This document shows, piece by piece, positions 57,678-64,000 of a DNA stretch of 64,000 bases. Numbering within the stretch: position 1 is the stretch's first letter; every line of letters starts with the position of its first letter. The translations under genes and the position numbers were made by a program. The notes under the pieces were generated by a model, which had not been told where the DNA came from, made no database searches, and saw only the letters and a list, made by a program, of their open reading frames with translations. Origin of the DNA: Streptomyces asiaticus (lineage in GTDB: Bacteria > Actinomycetota > Actinomycetes > Streptomycetales > Streptomycetaceae); the NCBI RefSeq assembly GCF_018138715.1, contig NZ_JAGSHX010000006.1, forward strand, positions 8,866,001 to 8,930,000. Direction: 5' to 3'.

Positions 57678-58190
57678 ATGACCGCCGAGGGACCGGAGGC
57701 CGGGCAGGGCGGCGGCGGTGAACACGACCTGCTGGCCATGCTGCCCCGTCTGACGCAGCTCAGCGGCGCCGTGAACCGGGGCCGGGTGACCGAGCGCGCC
57801 ATGGAGGCCGCCGGTGTATCCGTGGACCGCCCCGCGATGTCGGTGCTGGTCGCCCTGCACGTGGCGGGCACCCCACTGCGCGTGGGGGAGATCGCCGCGC
57901 GGATGCAGGTGGTCGGGCCCCATGTCACCCGGCAGATCAACGAGTTGGCGCGGCGGGGGCTGGTCCGCCGGGTCACCGATCCGGACGATCAGCGCGCCCG
58001 GCTCATCGAGCCGACCGCCGAGGGAGCCGCCGCGACCGACCGTTATATGCGGACCGTACTCGGCTGGTTCAGCGACGCCCTCGCCGGCTGGAGCCCCCAG
58101 GACCGCGAGGTCTTCGGCCGCCTGCTCGCGCGCTTCGTGGACGACCTCACCGCCCATCTGAACGGCTTCGACGACGATCGGGCCGGCTGA
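57678..58190 (+). CDS. MarR family transcriptional regulator
   Basis: 170 residues. The ATG at 57678 has GGAGG six bases upstream, better than the ATG at 57663 without a site. The winged helix is LRVGEIAARMQVVGPHVTRQINELARRGLVRRV, followed by DPDDQRARLIEPTAEG, the MarR wing. The N-terminus has a short Gly-rich tail. It is divergent from the TetX-like gene and almost certainly binds the two TACCTAACTyAGGTA sites between them. The ligand is unknown, plausibly the flavoprotein's aromatic substrate. Confidence 0.92.
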   Translation: MTAEGPEAGQGGGGEHDLLAMLPRLTQLSGAVNRGRVTERAMEAAGVSVDRPAMSVLVALHVAGTPLRVGEIAARMQVVGPHVTRQINELARRGLVRRVTDPDDQRARLIEPTAEGAAATDRYMRTVLGWFSDALAGWSPQDREVFGRLLARFVDDLTAHLNGFDDDRAG

Positions 58191-58230
58191 GCGGAGGCCC
58201 GTGACCCGGATGAGCTGGGCTGACACCGGC

Positions 58231-59637
58231 TTACGGGGCCTGGGGCAGGGCGGGGCGCAGGTAGGCGTCGATGGCTGCCTGATCGTGGGTGCGGATGGCG
58301 ATGTGCCCGTCGGGGCGGACCAGGGCGCACTCGCCGTCGGTGGCGGCGTACGCCCGCCGGGCGTGGCCGCCGGTGTCGGTGATCTCGCCGCCGATGGCCA
58401 CGGCGCGGACCGAGGGGTGCGGTGGCCGGGGCCGTACCCCGAATCCGTAGAGGGTCCAGTGACCGCCGCGCTGGAGGTCGAACAGCCGCACCCGCCGCGC
58501 TGGAGGTCGGACAGCCGCACCCGCCGCCCGTCGGCCCCGTGGCAGGGGGCGTCGGGTGCGCGGTCCCCGGCGATCGGTCCCTCCGCCTCGGCGGGCCCGG
58601 CAGGGGCGAGCGGCCCGCCACGGTAGGTGTGGCCCATCTGTAGCATCCGCTCGGTGTCCTCGCCATGCTCGCCGATGCCCTGTCCCATGAGGCGGGAGGA
58701 CAGACCGAGTACGGCCGCCGCCACCGGAAGCCGCTCGGCCTGGTAGGTGTCCAGGAGGGACTCGTCGCCGCCGTGGAGCACGGCGGCCAGCTTCCAGCCG
58801 ATATTGACGGCGTCCTGGACACCGGTGTTCATGCCCTGGCCGTCGGCGGGGGAGTGGATGTGTGCGGCGTCCCCGGCGAGGAAGACCCGGCCCACGCGGT
58901 AGTGGTCGACCATGCGGACGTTCAGTCGCCAGCGGGAGAGCCAGGTGGCCTCGCGCAGCCGCACCGCGTACGGCCCGATCAGCGTGTCCACGATGCGCTG
59001 GAAGGTCTCGAGGGTCGGTTCGCCGGTGTCGCCGGGGGCGACGGGCGCCTGGATCTGGAAGGTGTCGGTGGCCGGCAGCGGGCACAGCGCGACCGAACCG
59101 CCCTGGGGGCCCTGCCAGATGTGCCAGTGGTCGCGGTCCAGGCCGTCCAGCCGGACATCGCCGAGCAGCATCCGCTCGTCCTCGTCGGTCTCGCCGAGGA
59201 ACGCGACATCCAGAAGGCGCCGGACCGCCCCGGAGCCGCCGTCGGCGCCGATCACATAGCGGGCCGTGGCACGCGCACTGTCGGCGAACACCGCCTCGAC
59301 ATGTCCGGTGTGCCGCACCAGATCGGCGACCGGTCTGTTCCACTCCACCGCTGAGGTCAACGTCCTGGAAGGTGCCGTCGGCGTTGTGGAACCGGACCGG
59401 CATTCGGAAGCGGCCGAGGGCGATCAGGCGCCAGGCCACCCCGAGGTTGTCCAGGACTTCCAGGGTGCGTGGTTGCAGACCCTTGCCGCGTGAGCCGTTG
59501 AAGGGGGCGGTGGCCTTGTCGACGACGCGGACGCTGACGCCGCGTCGGGCGAGTTCGCAGGCGGCGGTGAGGCCGGTCGGACCGGCGCCCACGACCAGCA
59601 CATCACAGTCGGGGGCGGGGGCGGTGGTGTTGTCCAT
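58231..59637 (-). pseudogene. Decayed FAD-dependent aromatic monooxygenase (deletion plus frameshifting duplication)
   Basis: The reading begins well at the ATG at 59637: CDVLVVGAGPTGLTAACELARRG (FAD loop), SRGKGLQPRTLEVLDNLG, and RFHNADGTFQDVDL. Near 59355 the frame breaks, and the next recognisable piece (SAVEWNRPVADLV) is in another frame; relative to the family a stretch of roughly 40 residues is missing there. That second frame carries VIGADGGSGAVRRLL and FLAGDAAHIHSPADGQGMNTGVQDAVN as far as RRVRLSDLQRGG (about 58493). There a 29-bp tandem duplication throws translation back to the first frame (HWTLYGFG to LRPALPQAP). Two independent lesions mean this is a real pseudogene. The adjacent TetR gene is also truncated. 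Confidence 0.88.
58464..58521. repeat. 29-bp tandem duplication in the monooxygenase pseudogene
   Basis: Bases 58464-58492 and 58493-58521 are copies with one difference (a/g in ggtcgaac versus ggtcggac). 29 is not a multiple of three, so the insertion shifts the frame and repeats RLSDLQRGG-type coding. Confidence 0.9.
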
Positions 59638-59711
59638 GGTGGCGCTCCGGGGGTCGGGGCGGTGCGGGGCCGTGGAGGGCACGCGTCGCCGAGCACATCG
59701 GCGCGGGCGCC

Positions 59712-60263
59712 ATGTCTCTCTACCGCTGTGTCGACAGCCGTGACGACGACCCGATCACCCTCATGGTCGACCGGGTCAGCGCCGAGGCCACCGCCCCGCC
59801 CCCGACCGGCGACTGGCGTGCCGATCTCACCGAAGCGGCCTACCGAATCCGCCAGGTGACCCTGCGCCACCCTTGGCTGGCCCGACACGCCCTCAACGCC
59901 GAGGACTTCGGACCGGGCACGCTGGCGATGACGGAGTCCACCCTGGCCCTCCTGGACGGCCATGGGCTGGACACCGGAGACATGCCTCACGCCTGGCGGA
60001 CCCTGCTCGCGTTCGTCCAGGGGCATGCCTTCGCCGAGGCCCGCCGGCACGAGGCCCGACAGCGCCGAGCCGACGAGAGCGAGACCGGAGCGCCCGGGCC
60101 GTCGTTCTTGGACAAGGCCGCCGAGAGCGGCGAGTACCCGCTCTCCACACGTGCCCTGCGGGAGGCACCCCGGCCCACCGATCCGCGGGACGCCTTCGAC
60201 CGCCGCCTGGGCCATGTGCTCGACGGTCTGGCCCAGGCGTTCTTCGAGCGCGACCGGCGGTAG
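59712..60263 (+). CDS. TetR family regulator, N-terminally truncated
   Basis: 183 residues beginning in the end of the DNA-binding domain. In-frame codons before the ATG still read RVAEHIGAGAMSLYRCVDS, the last helix of a TetR helix-turn-helix, but the first 20-30 residues of that domain are not present, and the frame runs into the monooxygenase start region. The rest (DWRADLTEAAYRIRQVTLRHPWLARHAL to FERDRR) is a typical TetR_C_1 ligand domain. Without the first helices it should not bind DNA. Such TetR genes often sit divergent to flavin monooxygenases or MFS pumps, so this and the broken monooxygenase probably formed one regulated pair that has decayed together. Confidence 0.75.
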   Translation: MSLYRCVDSRDDDPITLMVDRVSAEATAPPPTGDWRADLTEAAYRIRQVTLRHPWLARHALNAEDFGPGTLAMTESTLALLDGHGLDTGDMPHAWRTLLAFVQGHAFAEARRHEARQRRADESETGAPGPSFLDKAAESGEYPLSTRALREAPRPTDPRDAFDRRLGHVLDGLAQAFFERDRR

Positions 60264-60275
60264 CCGCGGGACCTC

Positions 60276-60749
60276 TTACCGAGGCGCCCGGCCCGTCTCG
60301 ACCAGCTCGGCCAGCTTGTCCAGGGCCATACGCTGCCCCAGCTCGTTGTCGGCGGCCGGTACGGCGTCGGGGATCCCCTCGTGCAGGAGGTGGACGTCCG
60401 TGCCGCCGCCCTCCGCGTCGGTGAGCGTGGTCGTCATCGTCATCGTGGAGCGCAGGGCGGGATCCGCGGTCTCGAACTCGAGCACCTCGACCACCTGCTC
60501 GTCCGGCACCAGCCGGGTGAAGCGGCCGTGGTAGGTGTCCGTATGGCCGCCCGACTTGCCGGCGCTCGCCGGGTCGTCGTAGACGAGGGAGATACGGAAG
60601 GTGCCCCCTTCGCGGGGGTCGAACTCGTGCACCCGGCTGGTCATGCCCTCGGGCACCCGCCAGGCCGCGACGGCGCTCGCGTCGAGGAGCGCCCGGTAGA
60701 CGGCGGAGCGCGGGGCGTTCACCCGGCGGGAGAGTCGCATGGTGTACAT
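60276..60749 (-). CDS. SRPBCC/AHSA1-like protein
   Basis: 157 residues. The START-like helix-grip fold is visible: RRVNAPRSAVYRALLDASAVAAWRVPEG opening strand and helix, DPREGGTFRISLVY, HGRFTRLVPDEQVVEVLEF, and the C-terminal long helix NELGQRMALDKLAELVE. AHSA1-type members bind hydrophobic ligands or act as Hsp90-cochaperone-like proteins; in actinobacteria most have no known substrate. It is convergent with the TetR fragment, 12 bases apart, with no separate terminator. The upstream 186-base gap holds the sdh operon terminator. Confidence 0.85.
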   Translation of the reverse strand: MYTMRLSRRVNAPRSAVYRALLDASAVAAWRVPEGMTSRVHEFDPREGGTFRISLVYDDPASAGKSGGHTDTYHGRFTRLVPDEQVVEVLEFETADPALRSTMTMTTTLTDAEGGGTDVHLLHEGIPDAVPAADNELGQRMALDKLAELVETGRAPR

Positions 60750-60822
60750 GCGCTCAACCTAGCGGCCCGGTGGCGGGTATGTGATCCCCTGGCACCGGAG
60801 CCACCGCCCCGGATGTGCGGGC

Positions 60823-60861
60823 GGCGGCGGAGGTCTAGCGTCCGGAAAGACCTCCGCCGCC
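60823..60861. terminator. Perfect 14-bp hairpin, probable sdh operon terminator
   Basis: ggcggcggaggtct and agacctccgccgcc pair exactly around an 11-base loop, about 75 bases past the sdhB stop on the minus strand. Confidence 0.8.
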
Positions 60862-60915
60862 TGGACACCCCATCCACGGAGCGTTGTCGAGGGGTGCCGT
60901 TCTGGGGGAGTGGGG

Positions 60916-60955
60916 TCAGCCCTTGACCTTGCGGGTCAGCGCTTGACCTTGCGGG
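60916..60955. repeat. 20-bp tandem repeat over the sdhB stop codon
   Basis: Units 60916-60935 and 60936-60955 differ by one base. On the minus strand each contains CGCAAGGTCAAG followed by GCTGA, so the last codons and the stop of sdhB are duplicated just downstream, out of phase by two bases. Confidence 0.85.
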
Positions 60956-61678
60956 TCGCCCGCAGCCACTCCTTGTTCATCGCGGTGATGGAGAACAGCG
61001 GGATGCCCTTGGGGCAGGCCGTGGCGCACTCACCGGTGAGGGTGCAGCCGCCGAAGCCCTCGGCGTCCATCTGGGCCACCATGTCCAGCACCCGGGTCTC
61101 CCGCTCCGGAGAGCCCTGGGGCAGCACATTGAGGTGGTTGACCTTGGCCGAGGTGAACAGCATCGCAGCGCCGTTGGGGCAGGCCGCCACGCAGGCGCCG
61201 CAGCCGATGCACTCGGCGTGCTCGAACGCGTAGTCCGCGTCCGCCTTGGGCACCGGAGTGGCGTGTGCCTCCGGCGCGGCCCCGGTGGGGGCGGTGATGT
61301 AGCCACCGGCCTGGATCACCCGGTCGAACGCGGAGCGGTCCACCACCAGGTCCTTGATGACCGGGAAGGCGGAGGCGCGCCACGGCTCGATGTCGATGGT
61401 GTCGCCGTCCTGGAAGGACCGCATATGGAGCTGGCAGGTGGTGGTGCGCTCCGGACCGTGGGCGTCACCGTTGATCACCAGGCTGCACGCACCGCAGATG
61501 CCCTCACGGCAGTCGTGGTCGAAGGCCACCGGCTCATCGCCCTTGACGATGAGCTCCTCGTTGAGGACGTCGAGCATCTCGAGGAAGGACATGTCCTGGG
61601 AGACGCCGTCGAGCTCGTAGGTGGCCATGGCGCCGGGGGTGTCGGGGTTCTTCTGGCGCCAGACGCGCAGGGTGAGCT

Positions 61679-61682
<4 letters not shown>
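60936..61682 (-). CDS. sdhB: Succinate dehydrogenase/fumarate reductase iron-sulfur subunit
   Basis: 248 residues carrying electrons from SdhA to the quinone. The [2Fe-2S] cluster has [11 protein letters not shown] (residues about 58-67) with a later Cys (TTCQLHMR). The [4Fe-4S] and [3Fe-4S] clusters use [12 protein letters not shown] (about 157-168) and [16 protein letters not shown] (about 213-228). The start at 61682 overlaps the sdhA stop by four bases. It is the last gene of the sdhC-sdhA-sdhB operon on the minus strand. The sequence style ([13 protein letters not shown]) and the three-gene layout fit the class with one membrane anchor subunit rather than sdhC plus sdhD. It is soluble on the inner face of the membrane. 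Confidence 0.96.
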
Positions 61683-63646
<1,964 letters not shown>

Positions 63647-63648
63647 GG

Positions 63649-64000
63649 TCAGCTCACCACTCCGGTCATGACACCGACGGGTATGGAGATGAACCCGGCG
63701 GTGAGAACGACGGCCAGGGCGTTGGCGATGGCCTTGAGGGCACGGTCACGGGTGTGGTTGCCCGCGCCGAGGGTCTGTGCGGCGCTCCAGAAGCCGTGCC
63801 GGACGTGCATGCCCATGGCCAGCATCGCCACGATGTAGATGACGTTCCCGTACCAGGTGGAGAAGGTGTCCACCACGTTCTGGTACGGATGGCCCTCCTG
63901 GAATCCGCCGGAGTGCGTGGTGCCGGTGGTGAGGTCCAGGATGTGCCAGACGATGAACAGGCCCAGGATCACCCCGCCCCAGCGCATGGTCCGGGTGGCA
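63649..64000 (-). CDS. sdhC: Succinate dehydrogenase cytochrome b subunit (single membrane anchor), partial
   Basis: 117 codons are visible; the 5' end lies beyond 64000. Visible helices: [14 protein letters not shown] (the His near the start of the visible part is a haem-ligand candidate), [21 protein letters not shown] (with two His) and [22 protein letters not shown]. This matches the C-terminal half of the five-helix b558-type anchor that carries two haems. It passes electrons to menaquinone and holds SdhAB at the membrane. It is the first gene of the visible operon, two bases from sdhA. Confidence 0.93.
   Translation of the reverse strand, partial: ATRTMRWGGVILGLFIVWHILDLTTGTTHSGGFQEGHPYQNVVDTFSTWYGNVIYIVAMLAMGMHVRHGFWSAAQTLGAGNHTRDRALKAIANALAVVLTAGFISIPVGVMTGVVS

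Overview
The window is about 70 percent GC or more. Reading frames have strong G/C third positions, starts are often GTG, and the genes are typical actinobacterial ones: multimodular type I polyketide synthases, LysR/MarR/MerR/TetR regulators, an SMPI-like inhibitor and a three-gene succinate dehydrogenase operon. This points to a Streptomyces or close relative, probably an accessory-rich part of the chromosome.

Region 1 (1-37.4 kb) is the 3' part of a modular polyketide cluster on the plus strand. The C-terminal end of one synthase (DH-KR-ACP plus docking tail) overlaps by ATGA the start of a seven-module synthase spanning 2539-36020. That would be one protein of about 11,160 residues, but a single C is missing at 18498-18499, which breaks the frame inside module 4. 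Predicted modules: M1 malonyl/KR(A1), M2 malonyl/KR(B), M3 methylmalonyl/KR(B2), M4 malonyl/KR(A1), M5 malonyl/KR(B), M6 methylmalonyl/DH-ER-KR, M7 malonyl with dead DH and dead KR. M1-M3 and M4-M6 match at a constant offset of about 13.3 kb, so a three-module block was duplicated. The predicted segment is an alkene followed by a 1,3-polyol, two methyl branches and a ketone placed to close a six-membered hemiketal. There is no loading module and no thioesterase, so the cluster continues outside the window. A cytochrome P450 follows, then a perfect 21-bp hairpin.

Region 2 (37.4-46.3 kb) holds small units: an Ala/Lys-rich membrane-anchored protein, a YcnI-like copper protein, a PPOX/F420 flavoprotein, a MarR/MFS pair, a divergent LysR/EamA exporter pair, an 18-bp minisatellite, a nucleotidyltransferase, and a MerR regulator with a dihydroflavonol-reductase-like SDR.

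Region 3 (46.3-60.3 kb) shows decay as well as intact genes. An MFS pump and a flavin monooxygenase lie head to head, and both lack their N-termini at one junction near 47.45-47.49 kb. A second flavin monooxygenase (58.2-59.6 kb) has an internal deletion and a 29-bp frameshifting duplication, next to a TetR gene without its N-terminus. Intact genes are a DUF6010 membrane protein, a Tat-exported GH127 enzyme with a ricin-type lectin tail, a methyltransferase, a LysR-controlled SDR operon, two secreted small proteins, and a TetX-like flavoprotein divergent from a MarR gene with two identical-type operators 70 bp apart.

Region 4 (60.3-64 kb) holds an AHSA1/SRPBCC protein and the minus-strand sdhC-sdhA-sdhB operon (sdhC cut by the window end), ending in a strong hairpin. 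I saw no tRNA, rRNA, CRISPR array or insertion sequence.
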